DNA of 64,000 nt, taken from positions 186,001-250,000 of the forward strand of contig NZ_CAJXWX010000001.1 of assembly GCF_913062585.1 (NCBI RefSeq). The letters run 5' to 3'. The translations under genes and the position numbers were made by a program. Each line of letters begins with the position of its first letter. Within the stretch, counting starts at the first letter, position 1. The stretch comes from an uncultured Sphingomonas sp. (GTDB lineage: Bacteria; Pseudomonadota; Alphaproteobacteria; Sphingomonadales; Sphingomonadaceae). Below, in pieces: positions 39,184 through 48,822 of the stretch. Below the pieces are notes generated by a model. The model was not told the origin of the DNA and did not search any database. It was given only the letters and a program-made list of their open reading frames with translations.

Positions 39184-39990
39184 TTACGTCGCGCTGTCCG
39201 ATATCGACCGGAGCCAGGGCTTCAGCGCCAGCCAGTGATTGGCGCCCGCCTCGATCAGGACGATCTTGCCCGGTCCGACATGCGCTTGCAGGACCGTGAC
39301 GAGCCGGTGATTGCGCTCGGCGGTCTCGAACCGGACGATGTCGGCGCCGATGCCCGTGCCGCAGGGCGTGCCGTTCGCCGCGACAAAATCGGTGCCATAA
39401 TGGCGGCGATACCAGTCGGCATAATCGAAGCGCTCGACCGGGGTGACCATGGTCGCTTCCCGCCGTTCGGCGTCGACGATCGTCCCGTTCGCTTCGGCAA
39501 AAGGGTTGATCCGAAGGCGCAGGAGATGCGCGCCGAGCACGTCCTCGATCGCAAAGCCATGGCGAACGCTCGCCGCATAATCCTCCGCCGTCGTCAGGTC
39601 CCAGCCGGACACGGCCGTCCCTGCCGCCGCCGCCAGCGTGATCGCGGTCGTCACCTCGTCGGGGCGGCCGGCGGCGGTCCGCCGCTCGGCATAGCCCAGC
39701 ATCCGTTGGCGATAGGCCGGGTCCATGCCGCGGGTCGACGAAAAGCCCTCGACCAGCACGTCGCCGGGTTTGTAGCGGGCAAAATCCTCCTGGAGCATCA
39801 CCCGCGTCGGGCCATTGTCGCCATGCAGAACCGCGACGAACACCAGCGTCCCGCCACCCTTCAGCCGATAGACATGGGTGGCGGGCGGCCGGAAATCGGC
39901 GGGCATGGCGCAGGGCTCGGCAAGGACGGGAGGCGGGGTCGCGCCCTGTGGGACGGCGCCCAGCATCAACGCCCCGATCAGACCCCACAT
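39184..39990 (-). CDS. Hypothetical secreted protein (TraB/Tiki/EreA-like fold possible)
   Basis: Start trimmed to MWGLIGALMLGAVPQGA (signal-like); LVEGFSSTRG, SGWDLTTAEDYAAS, VLIEAGANHWLALKPWL. Confidence 0.6.
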   Translation of the reverse strand: MWGLIGALMLGAVPQGATPPPVLAEPCAMPADFRPPATHVYRLKGGGTLVFVAVLHGDNGPTRVMLQEDFARYKPGDVLVEGFSSTRGMDPAYRQRMLGYAERRTAAGRPDEVTTAITLAAAAGTAVSGWDLTTAEDYAASVRHGFAIEDVLGAHLLRLRINPFAEANGTIVDAERREATMVTPVERFDYADWYRRHYGTDFVAANGTPCGTGIGADIVRFETAERNHRLVTVLQAHVGPGKIVLIEAGANHWLALKPWLRSISDSAT

Positions 39991-40080
39991 GGCATCCTCC
40001 ATCCTGTCGACCGGCATGGGATCGCCCATAATATCGGCAGCAATACGGCATGGCAGACCGACAGACGTCGCAGCCGTTGA

Positions 40081-40100
40081 CACATAATTCTACATATGTG
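40081..40100. promoter_or_regulatory. Putative PadR operator
   Basis: CACATA-N8-TATGTG inverted repeat 11 bp upstream of the padR-like ATG and between divergent genes. Confidence 0.45.
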
Positions 40101-40111
40101 ACGTTATCAGC

Positions 40112-40411
40112 ATGACACGATCCCGCCGCCCGTCGAAGCAATTGCTGGCCCTGTTGGAAGCGCTGGCCGAGCGGGGCGGGCAATGGTGGCATGGCTATGA
40201 GCTGATGAAGCAGACCGGGCTTCAGTCGGGCACACTCTATCCGCTGCTGATGCGGATGACCGAGCGCGGCCTGATCGAGGCGGAATGGCGCGAGCCCGAG
40301 CAGCCCGGTCGCCCGCCGCGCCACGCCTATCGCCTGACCGCGGCCGGGGTCGCCTATATCCGCGAACAGGCCATCCCGGTGCAGAGCGACCTGCGGATCA
40401 TCGGGGCGTGA
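40112..40411 (+). CDS. PadR family transcriptional regulator
   Basis: 99 aa winged helix: LALLEALAERGGQWWHGYELMKQTGLQSGTLYPLLMRMTERGLIEAEWREPEQPGRPPRHAYRLTAAG. Confidence 0.88.
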   Translation: MTRSRRPSKQLLALLEALAERGGQWWHGYELMKQTGLQSGTLYPLLMRMTERGLIEAEWREPEQPGRPPRHAYRLTAAGVAYIREQAIPVQSDLRIIGA

Positions 40412-41040
40412 CCCGCCCGGCCGCCCGGATGGTCATGGCGGTCGCGCTGGCCTTGATGCGCGATCACGACCGTCGCTGGGCTCAGGCCATGGCGCTGGAG
40501 TTCGAGCACGCCGGGCGGGACGGGCATGGCCTGCGCTTCGCATGGGGCTGCACCACGGTCGCGCTCCAGCGGCTGACGGGATCGTCCGCCGGGTGGCATC
40601 TCCTTGTCCGCCATGCAGTGGCGGTCGTGGTGCTGTTGCCGATGGCGCTATTTCATCTGGGCTGCGCGATGCACGGCCTGCGGTGCTGGGTGCTGGACCG
40701 CGATCCCTATCTGGCGGCGCTGGAGGCCGGCGATGCGGGCCAGCGCGTGATCGCCATCGCCTATCGCACCTGGTCGCCGCCGATCCTGCTCGGCCTGGTG
40801 CTGCTGGGCGGCCTTCATATCCTGATCGCGTGGCGGATCGCCGCCAGCGACTGGCACCGTGCGCGCCGGGGGATGATCGCCGCGGCGCTGGTCGTCGCCG
40901 GGCTCCTGGCCTGTATCGCCGCTATCCACCCCACGACCTGGGGCATGATGCTGCAGGGCGTCGCACTCGCCGCCGAAATGCTGGCCGTTCCGATTCTCGC
41001 CGCGTGGCAGGCGCGGTCCGCTTCGCCTGCCGTCCCCTAA
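40408..41040 (+). CDS. Hypothetical multi-TM protein translationally coupled to padR
   Basis: GTG start overlaps the padR stop by 4 bp; hydrophobic segments AVVVLLPMALFHLGCAM, ILLGLVLLGGLHILIAW, AALVVAGLLACIAAI. Confidence 0.7.
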   Translation: MTRPAARMVMAVALALMRDHDRRWAQAMALEFEHAGRDGHGLRFAWGCTTVALQRLTGSSAGWHLLVRHAVAVVVLLPMALFHLGCAMHGLRCWVLDRDPYLAALEAGDAGQRVIAIAYRTWSPPILLGLVLLGGLHILIAWRIAASDWHRARRGMIAAALVVAGLLACIAAIHPTTWGMMLQGVALAAEMLAVPILAAWQARSASPAVP

Positions 41041-41065
41041 ATCGCGACCAACAGGGAAGATTTTC

Positions 41066-41518
41066 ATGAACCATCGCCTTTGGACGGGATGGGTGTGCCT
41101 GGCCGCCGCCATCCTGCCGCTTTCCGCCGCCGCGCAGACGAAGCCGCCCACGAGCCCGCTGGCCCTGATCGAGCGGTTCGAAGCCGCGCGGCGCGACTTC
41201 GCCCCCGCCGCGCTCGCATCGACGCTGGCCCCCGATTTCGTCGAGATCTCGCCGCGCGGCGAGGTCGATTCGCGCGACAGGGTGCTGGGCTTTTACGCCC
41301 CCGACCGGAAACAGGCCGCGCCGCCGTTCGAACGCGACGACATGACGGTACGATCGCTCGGCGATACCGCCCTGGTATCCGCCCGCCTGTCGCTGACCCT
41401 GCCGGGTACGAACCAGCGACGCGCGGTGCGCGTGCTGTATGTCACCCATCATGGGAAGGCCGGATGGCAGCTGGTGTCGGTGCAATACACCCCCATAGCG
41501 CTGCCTCCCGCGCCCTAG
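41066..41518 (+). CDS. NTF2-like/DUF4440 family secreted protein
   Basis: Signal peptide; ALIERFEAARRDFAPAALASTLAPDFVEISPRGEVDSRDRVLGFY. Confidence 0.65.
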   Translation: MNHRLWTGWVCLAAAILPLSAAAQTKPPTSPLALIERFEAARRDFAPAALASTLAPDFVEISPRGEVDSRDRVLGFYAPDRKQAAPPFERDDMTVRSLGDTALVSARLSLTLPGTNQRRAVRVLYVTHHGKAGWQLVSVQYTPIALPPAP

Positions 41519-41608
41519 GGCTCGGTCGGCCATCCGGGCTTTGATTTCGATACTGACTTGCAATAACAGAGGCTCACCCATAGGAGCGGCTCATAGGGAG
41601 TCGCGTAT

Positions 41609-43750
41609 ATGACGATATTGATGACGCTGGTGGCCAATGCGGCCGCCATCACCGCTGCTGCGCCCACGCCTGTGGCCGCCGACCCGCAAAATTCGCGCGA
41701 CGACATCATCGTCACCGGCCAGCGGACCGAGGGCAAGGACGACTATACGATCGACGGCCAGACGACCGCGACGCGCATCCCGCTCACCCTGCGCGAGACG
41801 CCGCAGTCGGTCAGCATCGTCACCCGCCAGCAGATCACCGACTTCCAGCTGAACGACGTCAACCAGTTGCTGACGACGGTGCCCGGCATCAACGTGCAGG
41901 CGAACGAGACGGACCGCGTCTATTATTCGGCGCGCGGCTTCGACATCCAGACCTTCCAGATCGACGGCATCGGCGTCCCCTTCGCCTTCGGCATCCAGAC
42001 CGGGTCGATCGACACCGCCATCTATGACCATATCGAGGTGGTGCGCGGCGCGCCCGGCCTGTTGTCGCCGACCGGCAACCCGTCCGCCGTCATCAACTTC
42101 GTCCGCAAGCGCCCGACCAAGGACCTGCAGGCGACCGCCAGCGTCCAATATGGCTCGTTCAACAGTCTGCGCCTGGACGCGGATGTCAGCACGCCCTTGA
42201 CCAAGGACGGTCATGTTCGCGCACGCGTCGTCGGTGCGTTGTCGGACGCCGACAGCTATCTCGATCGCTACAGCTTGCGGCGCTGGACCGGCTACGGCGT
42301 GGTCGAGGCGGATCTGGGCCCCGATACCGTGCTCAGCGGCGGTTACGGGCATCAGGATCATCAGAGCCACGGCGCGATGTGGGGCGCGTTGCCGCTGACC
42401 TATACCGACGGCACCCGCATCGACATGCCGCGATCGACCAATGTCGCGCCCGAATGGGCGGGCTGGAACGTGATCGACCGGCAGATCTTCGGCGACCTGA
42501 CGCATCACTTCGCCGGGGACTGGGTCGCGCGGATCAGCGCGGTGCGTCGCGCGACCAGCGAGGCGGACGCGCTGTTCTACGTCTATGGCAATCCGGTGCG
42601 CGGCGCCGCCAATGGCATCGCCCCCGATCCCGCCAATCCCGGCCAGTTCCTGGGGATCAAGAGCTATCCGGGCGCCTTCCGCGCGCAGACGCGCAACCTG
42701 ACCATGGAGGCCTATGCGACGGGCCCCTTCACGCTGTTCGGGCGCGAGCATCAGCTGATGTTCGGCGTCAATCGCAGCGCGCAGGATTACAAGCAGGGAT
42801 CGTCCTACGATTATTCACAGGTCGGCCTGACCCTGCCCTTCCCCGACCTGTTCCAGGGGACCTTCCCCAAGGTCAATTTCCCGACCACCTTCTCGACCGA
42901 TTACGCGTCGAGCCAGAATACCCAGACCCGGCGCGAGACCGCCTATGGCCTGGTCCGGCTCAGCCTGGCCGATCCGTTGAAGCTGATGCTGGGCGGCAAT
43001 GTCACCCATGCGCGCAGCATCGGCTTTTCCTACGGCGTCGACACCAATTACGACAATACGCGCTTCTCGCCCTTTGCCGGCGTCACCTATGACCTGAGCC
43101 CGTCGCTCAGCGCCTATGCCAGCTATACGACGATCTTCAATCCGCAGGACGCGATCGGCGAGGACGGCCGCATCCTCGCCCCCGTCAGCGGCAAGAATAT
43201 CGAAGCGGGGATCAAGGGCGACTGGTTCGGCGGGCGGCTGAACGCCAGCGCGGCGATCTTCCGCGTCCACCAGAACAACACTGCCGAGAGCATCGGCTTC
43301 GTCAATGGCCGCTTCGTCTCGCGCGGGGTGAACGCCAAGTCGGAGGGGATCGAGCTGGAGGTCGGCGGACGGCTGGCCGAGGGGGTGCAGGTCACCGGCG
43401 GCTATACGCTGATGCGGATCGAGGATCAGAAGGGCGACCCTGCCCGCCTGTTCGTGCCGCGCAACACCGGGCGTCTGAACATCGTCTATTCGCCACCCGC
43501 CCTGCCCGCACTGAAGGTCGGCGCATCGGCCCAGTATCAGAGCGTGATCTATACCCAGACCCGTTCGGTGCGGCAGGACGGCTATGCGCTGGTCGACCTG
43601 ATGGCGAAGTACGACATCACCCGCCGCATCGCGCTGTCGGCGAATCTGCGCAACCTGACCAATGCCAAGTATCTGACCGCGCTGACCTTCGACGGCGGCT
43701 ATTACGGTGCGCCGCGCTCGATCCTGGGAACGATCACGGTCCGGTATTGA
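41609..43750 (+). CDS. TonB-dependent siderophore receptor
   Basis: DDIIVTGQRT TonB box, plug TLRETPQSVSIVTRQQITDFQLNDVNQLLTTVPGINVQ, VVRGAPGLLSPTGNPSAVINFVRKRPT, C-terminal LGTITVRY. Confidence 0.92.
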   Translation: MTILMTLVANAAAITAAAPTPVAADPQNSRDDIIVTGQRTEGKDDYTIDGQTTATRIPLTLRETPQSVSIVTRQQITDFQLNDVNQLLTTVPGINVQANETDRVYYSARGFDIQTFQIDGIGVPFAFGIQTGSIDTAIYDHIEVVRGAPGLLSPTGNPSAVINFVRKRPTKDLQATASVQYGSFNSLRLDADVSTPLTKDGHVRARVVGALSDADSYLDRYSLRRWTGYGVVEADLGPDTVLSGGYGHQDHQSHGAMWGALPLTYTDGTRIDMPRSTNVAPEWAGWNVIDRQIFGDLTHHFAGDWVARISAVRRATSEADALFYVYGNPVRGAANGIAPDPANPGQFLGIKSYPGAFRAQTRNLTMEAYATGPFTLFGREHQLMFGVNRSAQDYKQGSSYDYSQVGLTLPFPDLFQGTFPKVNFPTTFSTDYASSQNTQTRRETAYGLVRLSLADPLKLMLGGNVTHARSIGFSYGVDTNYDNTRFSPFAGVTYDLSPSLSAYASYTTIFNPQDAIGEDGRILAPVSGKNIEAGIKGDWFGGRLNASAAIFRVHQNNTAESIGFVNGRFVSRGVNAKSEGIELEVGGRLAEGVQVTGGYTLMRIEDQKGDPARLFVPRNTGRLNIVYSPPALPALKVGASAQYQSVIYTQTRSVRQDGYALVDLMAKYDITRRIALSANLRNLTNAKYLTALTFDGGYYGAPRSILGTITVRY

Positions 43751-43759
43751 GGCACGGCC

Positions 43760-43891
43760 ATTCCTCCCCTGCAAGGGGAGGGGGACCGCCGCGAAGCGGT
43801 GGTGGAGGGGGATGGCCGCAAGGGACGTCCTTTGCGGCACGCCCCCTCCGTCAGGCCTGCGGCCTGCCACCTCCCCTTGCAGGGGAGGGAT
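43760..43891. repeat. REP-like family A, copy 3
   Basis: ATTCCTCCCCTGCAAGGGGAGGGGGACCGCCGCGAAGCGGTGGTGGAGGGGG ... CCCCCTCCGTCAGGCCTGCGGCCTGCCACCTCCCCTTGCAGGGGAGGGAT. Confidence 0.9.
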
Positions 43892-43902
43892 AGGCACAAA
43901 TA

Positions 43903-43939
43903 AAAAGGGCGCCGGTGGAACCCCACCGACGCCCTTTTC
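43903..43939 (-). terminator. Terminator downstream of rplT
   Basis: AAAAGGGCGccGGTGG-AACC-CCACCgaCGCCCTTTT; reads as a terminator on the minus strand. Confidence 0.75.
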
Positions 43940-43970
43940 TGATTTCCGGCGCTAGTCCGTCAGTCGCGAA

Positions 43971-44336
43971 TTACGCGGCCTGCGGCAGAGCGGCCTTCGC
44001 CTGCGCGACGATCGCCTTGAAGGCCTCGCCCTCGTGCATGGCGATGTCGGCCAGGACCTTCCGGTCCAGTTCGACGCCCGCCAGCTTCAGGCCGTGCATG
44101 AACTGCGAATAGGTCAGGCCCTCGGCCCGGACACCCGCGTTGATGCGCTGGATCCACAGACCACGGAAGGTCCGCTTCTTAACCTTGCGGTCGCGATACG
44201 CATACTGACCGGCCTTTTCGACGGCCTGGCGTGCGATGCGGATGGTGTTCTTGCGACGGCCATAATAGCCCTTCGCCTGATCCAAAATCCGCTTATGCTT
44301 CGCCTTGGTGGTCGTGCCCCGCTTGACGCGTGCCAT
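43971..44336 (-). CDS. rplT: 50S ribosomal protein L20
   Basis: [50 protein letters not shown]. Confidence 0.98.
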   Translation of the reverse strand: MARVKRGTTTKAKHKRILDQAKGYYGRRKNTIRIARQAVEKAGQYAYRDRKVKKRTFRGLWIQRINAGVRAEGLTYSQFMHGLKLAGVELDRKVLADIAMHEGEAFKAIVAQAKAALPQAA

Positions 44337-44357
44337 ATCTCTCTATCCTTCCAGAAA

Positions 44358-44561
44358 TCAGTTCAGGCCGTAAGGCGCCCAGGCCTTCACGGTCTTGGTG
44401 TCGGCATCGGACAGGACCGAGGTGCCGCGGTTCTGGCGGATATACTTGCCGTTATGGCTGATCAGGCGGTGGCGCTTGCCGGCGACGCCGTGCTTGAGCT
44501 TGCCGGTCGCGGTGAGCTTGAAGCGCTTCTTGACGCCGCTCTTGGTCTTGAGCTTGGGCAT
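44358..44561 (-). CDS. rpmI: 50S ribosomal protein L35
   Basis: [50 protein letters not shown]. Confidence 0.98.
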   Translation of the reverse strand: MPKLKTKSGVKKRFKLTATGKLKHGVAGKRHRLISHNGKYIRQNRGTSVLSDADTKTVKAWAPYGLN

Positions 44562-44727
44562 TTTTTTCCTTTCGCTTTGAGCAAGGCAGAAACGGCCGCG
44601 GCAGCCCTGATGGCCGGGCCGTTCGTGACACCTCGCTCGGGAAGCGGGCCGCATAGACGAAGCGGAGGCGGAATGCAACCGACAGGTATCAGGGAACCGC
44701 CGCTCCACTCGGGCGCTTGAGGGTTCC

Positions 44728-46844
44728 ATGGATCAGGCGCCGGCGGCCGACAGTCCCGCGAACGTGAACGCTGCCCGTGCCGGGTGGCGACGGTGGGCGA
44801 TTCGCATCGCCATCGGCCTGCTGACCGTCATCGCCGCGATCTGGCTGGTGCTGTTCGTCACCAAGGGCCGGTTCCTGCGCCACCCCTTCGAGTCGATCAC
44901 GGGCAAGCTGACCCGCCGGACCGTTACCGTGGGCGGCGATTTTCAGCTCTACTTCGCGCCGTGGCGGATCAAGTTCGTCGCCGAAAGGATCGCCATCTCC
45001 AATCCCGGCTGGGCGACGCGACCCAATTTGTTCACCGCCGACCGAATCGATTCGCGCATCGCACCACTGTCGCTGCTGTTCGGCAGACGGCGCTTCACCT
45101 GGCTGGAGTTGACGGGCGGCGCGGTCGACCTGGAATGGACGCCCGACCATAGCGCCAACACCTGGACCTTCAGCGAGAAGAAGGGTGGCAAGCGCCTGGA
45201 GTTCCCGCGCATCGACGTCGCCGTGGTGAACGGCACCACGATCCGCTACCGCGATCCCCGGATGCAGGTGACGGCCGATCTGGCGCTGGCGGATTTCCGG
45301 TCGCAGGACGCCCGCATCGGCCGCGCGGTCGGCGTGCGCGGCAAGGGCGTGATCCGGAGCACGCCCTTCGTCGTCAACGCCCAGCTGCTGTCGCCCGACG
45401 CCACCGCCAATCGCGGCAAGAACGAACTTCTCGCCCGGATGCGCGCGGCGGGCAATGTCGTGGATGTGAGCGGCACCCTGCCCTCGATCGCCGATATCGA
45501 AAATGTGCCGTTGCGGACGCGCGCGCGGGGCAAGGACCTGTCGACGCTGCTCGACGTGATCGGCGTCGTCATCCCGCGCACCCGCACCTATGACCTCCAT
45601 GCCCAGTTGGTGAAGGACGGCGACGTCTATCGCTTCACACGGATGAAGGGGACATTCGGCGACAGCGACCTGGCGGGCACGCTGACCGTCACGCATGGCG
45701 CGCGGCTGCACCTCGATTCGACGCTGACGACCGACAAGCTCGACATCGTCGATGCCGCGCCCTTTTCGGCTACAACCCCGATATCGTCGCGACCAAGGGC
45801 GCGATGGCCGCCGCCGCCGCGACCGGAGTCGGGCCGCAGCGGTTGCTGCCCGATGCGGCGCTGCCGGTGGCGACGATGCAGCGGTTCGATGCCGACCTGA
45901 AATGGACGATCCGCACGGTACGCTCGCGCCGGGTGCCGATCTCCAACGTCGCGCTTACGCTGGCACTCGATCATGGCAAGCTGACCCTGTCGCCGCTGAA
46001 CTTCGCGATGGCGCGGGGTAACGTATCGTCCGACCTGTTGTTCGACACGCGCCAGCGACCCAGCCTTGTCCGCTACGACATCCGCCTGTCGCCGACCCCG
46101 CTCGGCCGGTTGCTGGCGGGCTGGGGCGTGGCGGAGGCGGGGACGACCGGCACGGTCAAGGGCCGCGTCCAGCTGACCGGGCGCGGCGACACGATCCACG
46201 ACTCGCTGGCGACGTCGAACGGGCGCATGGCCTTCATCCTGCCTGCGGGCTCGCTCTGGACCAAGAATGCGCAGCTGGCCGAGCTCGACATCGGCACCTT
46301 CGTCCAGAAGATGTTCGAGAAGGAACTGAAGGAGCCGGTGCGGATCAATTGCGGCCTGATCGCCTTCACCGTGCGCGGCGGCGTGGGGGCGGCGGACCCG
46401 GTCCTGATCGACACGTCGAAGAATGTCGTGACCGGGCGCGGCGGCTTCAGCTTCCGCAACGAGGGCGTAGACATGGCGGTGCGCGCCGATGCCAAGACCT
46501 TCAGCCTGTTCTCCGGCCAGTCGCCGGTTGGCATCACGGGGACCTTCGCCAAGCCGGGGATCGACCCGATCAGCGGCGACCTGCTGGCGCGCGCCGGGGC
46601 TGGCCTGGGGCTGGCGGTGGTGGCGACGCCGCTGGCGGGGGTGCTGGCGTTCGTCGATGTCGGCGACGCGAAGGCCGCCGCCTGCGGCCCGGTGCTGGCG
46701 GGGGCGCGGGCGAGTGCCCAGCGGACGGTCAAAGGCGACAAGCGCGACGATGTCGGGCGCGGGACGACCGCCAAGGCCGAGGACGGGCGCGGCAATCCGG
46801 GCGAGGCGAAGGCGCAGCGGAAGAAGTTTCTGGGAATTTTTTAA
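44728..46844 (+). pseudogene. AsmA family protein, interrupted by an apparent -1 frameshift near 45763-45766
   Basis: Frame-1 ORF 44728-45900 is AsmA-like up to ...DKLDIVDAAPF; homology-like sequence resumes in frame 0 as FGYNPDIVATKGAMAAAAATGVGPQ... and continues to 46844. Confidence 0.75.
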
Positions 46845-46863
46845 TCCCGAATTTCTCGTATTT

Positions 46864-47274
46864 TCATAACCAGTCCGACCGCCTGTGCGGGCGCTTACGA
46901 CGAATCAATGCCGCGTTCGTATGAGGCAGGCGCAGCTCGAAACGCCGAAGCTCTCGACCAGCCTCTCGATCTCCCGCTCGCCAAGCCTTGTTGAGCCAAT
47001 GCCGATAACCGCGAAGATCGTTTCGATTGAATGCATGCATCGCCAGGTTCTGCGCACCTAGAGGATTGCCCCTACGGTACGCAGCGTACGCGAGACCGCT
47101 CAAACTGAACCGATCCGCGAACCTCCCAAAGTTGGTCATTTCGTTGCTCAATTCGACCATAGCGTTGGTGTCGCCGCGAAGAGCGAGATGCCACAGGATG
47201 GGCATACGGTGGCCGACCTTTCGATCATAGCGAATGCCCCAATATCTCGCCCACAACCGATCCATCTTGCTCAT
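46864..47274 (-). CDS. Hypothetical protein, weakly Sel1/TPR-like
   Basis: 136 aa; GRFADRFSLSGLAYAAYRRGNPLGAQNLAMHAFNRNDLRGYRHWLNKAWRAGDREAGRELRR. Confidence 0.55.
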   Translation of the reverse strand: MSKMDRLWARYWGIRYDRKVGHRMPILWHLALRGDTNAMVELSNEMTNFGRFADRFSLSGLAYAAYRRGNPLGAQNLAMHAFNRNDLRGYRHWLNKAWRAGDREAGRELRRFELRLPHTNAALIRRKRPHRRSDWL

Positions 47275-47353
47275 GTGTGCAGGATGCCAATGCGCATGAA
47301 GGACTGCAATCAGGTTAGTGAGGCGTTCATGCGCCCCACCCTGTCATTTGCGA

Positions 47354-48175
47354 TCAATGATCGTGATGGCCATGCCCATGCGGCACATTCCGCAGCGCCT
47401 CCAGCACCTCGTCCGCACGCGCCGGGTCGCCGATCGCCAGCACATGGCCTGCGCTGTCCGCCGTCAGCGGATCGCCGTTCCAGTCGCACATGCGCCCGCC
47501 CGCCCCCTCGACCACCGGGACCAAAGCGGCGAAGTCGTGGAGCTTCAGGCCGGACTCGCACACGATGTCGATATGGCCGCTCGCCAGCAGGCCGTAATTA
47601 TAGCAGTCGCCGCCATAGACCGGCCCCTGGCGCGGGCTGTTGCCGCTGACCGCCGCGACCAGCGCCATGAAGTGCGGCACGTCGTCATCGTCGAACAGAT
47701 GCGGGCTGGTCGTCGCGATCGTCGCGCCGTCCAGCTCGCGGCACGACCGGGTGCGCGCCGGCTGGCCGTTGAACAGGGTCGGGCGCCCGGCGACGCCCAG
47801 CCAGCGCTCGCCCGCGACCGGCTGGTCGATGATGCCCAGCACCGGCCAGCCATTGTCGACCAGCGCGATCAGCGTGCCGAAGATCGGCCGCCCGACGGTG
47901 AAGCTGCGCGTACCGTCGATCGGGTCGAGCACCCATTGGCGGCCGGTCACGCCCGGCTTTACGCCATATTCCTCGCCATGGATGCCGTCGCCGGAGCGCT
48001 CCGCCTCCAGGATGCGGCGCATCGCCGACTCGGCCTCGCGATCGGCCAGCGTCACCGGCGAACGGTCCTCCTTGATCTCCAGCCCCATCTCGCGGCGGAA
48101 ATAGGGACGGATGGCGGCACCGGCGGCGTCGGCCAGCCGGAGCGCCAGGGCAATATCGTCGGCATGTACGGACAT
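47354..48175 (-). CDS. hisN: Histidinol-phosphatase / inositol monophosphatase family protein
   Basis: MSVHADDIALALRLADAAG...DRSPVTLADREAESAMR...GEEYG...WVLDPIDGTRSFTVGRPIFGTLIAL. Confidence 0.9.
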   Translation of the reverse strand: MSVHADDIALALRLADAAGAAIRPYFRREMGLEIKEDRSPVTLADREAESAMRRILEAERSGDGIHGEEYGVKPGVTGRQWVLDPIDGTRSFTVGRPIFGTLIALVDNGWPVLGIIDQPVAGERWLGVAGRPTLFNGQPARTRSCRELDGATIATTSPHLFDDDDVPHFMALVAAVSGNSPRQGPVYGGDCYNYGLLASGHIDIVCESGLKLHDFAALVPVVEGAGGRMCDWNGDPLTADSAGHVLAIGDPARADEVLEALRNVPHGHGHHDH

Positions 48176-48269
48176 ATTGACCCGGATAGGATAGGTTGGC
48201 GCGATCAGCAATGGACGCCATCATCACGACCAGATAGGCGTTAATTATCTTGCTATAAGGAAACCGGCG

Positions 48270-48806
48270 ATGAGAGCAGTGTTGGGCGTATTCCTTGCGA
48301 TGGCCGCGGCGGTTCCGGCCGTGGCGGCGCTGCGACCCGGCGCGACTGCCCCGGACTTTACGACGCGCGGCGCGGTGGCGGGCAAGGTCTTTACGCTGCA
48401 CCTGAAGGAACAGCTGCGCCACGGCCCGGTCGTCCTCTATTTCTTCCCCGCCGCCTTCACCAGCGGATGCAGCGCCGAGGCGCGCGCCTTTGCCGAGAAG
48501 ATCGACGCGTTCAAGGCGGCCGGGGCCCGGGTGATCGGCATGTCGGCCGATCCGGTCGACAAGCTGGCCGCCTTTTCCAAGGCCGAATGCGCGGGCAAGT
48601 TCCCGGTCGCGAGCGCCGGTCCCGCCATCGTCAAGGATTACGACGTCGCGCTGGGCCGCCAGATCGAGGGGCGCGACATCACCTCGCGCACCAGCTATGT
48701 CATCGGCCGGAACGGTCGTGTCGTCTTCGTGCATGACGATATGAACCCCGCCGAGCATGTCGCCACCACGCTGGCTGCGGTGCGCGACCTGAACACCCGT
48801 CGCTGA
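48270..48806 (+). CDS. Peroxiredoxin (AhpC/TSA family) with signal peptide
   Basis: RPGATAPDFTTRGAVAGKVFTLHLKEQL...VVLYFFPAAFTSGCSAEARAFAEKIDAFKAAGARVIGMSAD. Confidence 0.9.
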   Translation: MRAVLGVFLAMAAAVPAVAALRPGATAPDFTTRGAVAGKVFTLHLKEQLRHGPVVLYFFPAAFTSGCSAEARAFAEKIDAFKAAGARVIGMSADPVDKLAAFSKAECAGKFPVASAGPAIVKDYDVALGRQIEGRDITSRTSYVIGRNGRVVFVHDDMNPAEHVATTLAAVRDLNTRR

Positions 48807-48822
48807 TCGAATCGACGGGGGA

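Noticed and set aside
41540-41608. Fur/Irr site before the TonB-dependent receptor
   Set aside because: TTGCAATAACA is suggestive, but there is no convincing dyad.
45759-45770. Programmed -1 frameshifting in the AsmA gene
   Set aside because: Frame boundaries (CCC TTT TCG) do not form an X-XXY-YYZ heptamer and the T run is only 4 nt; indel or sequencing error is simpler.
48236-48258. OxyR-like ATAG...CTAT spacing upstream of the peroxiredoxin
   Set aside because: Only partial half-sites (ATAGGCGTTAATTATCTTGCTAT) without the full four-element spacing.
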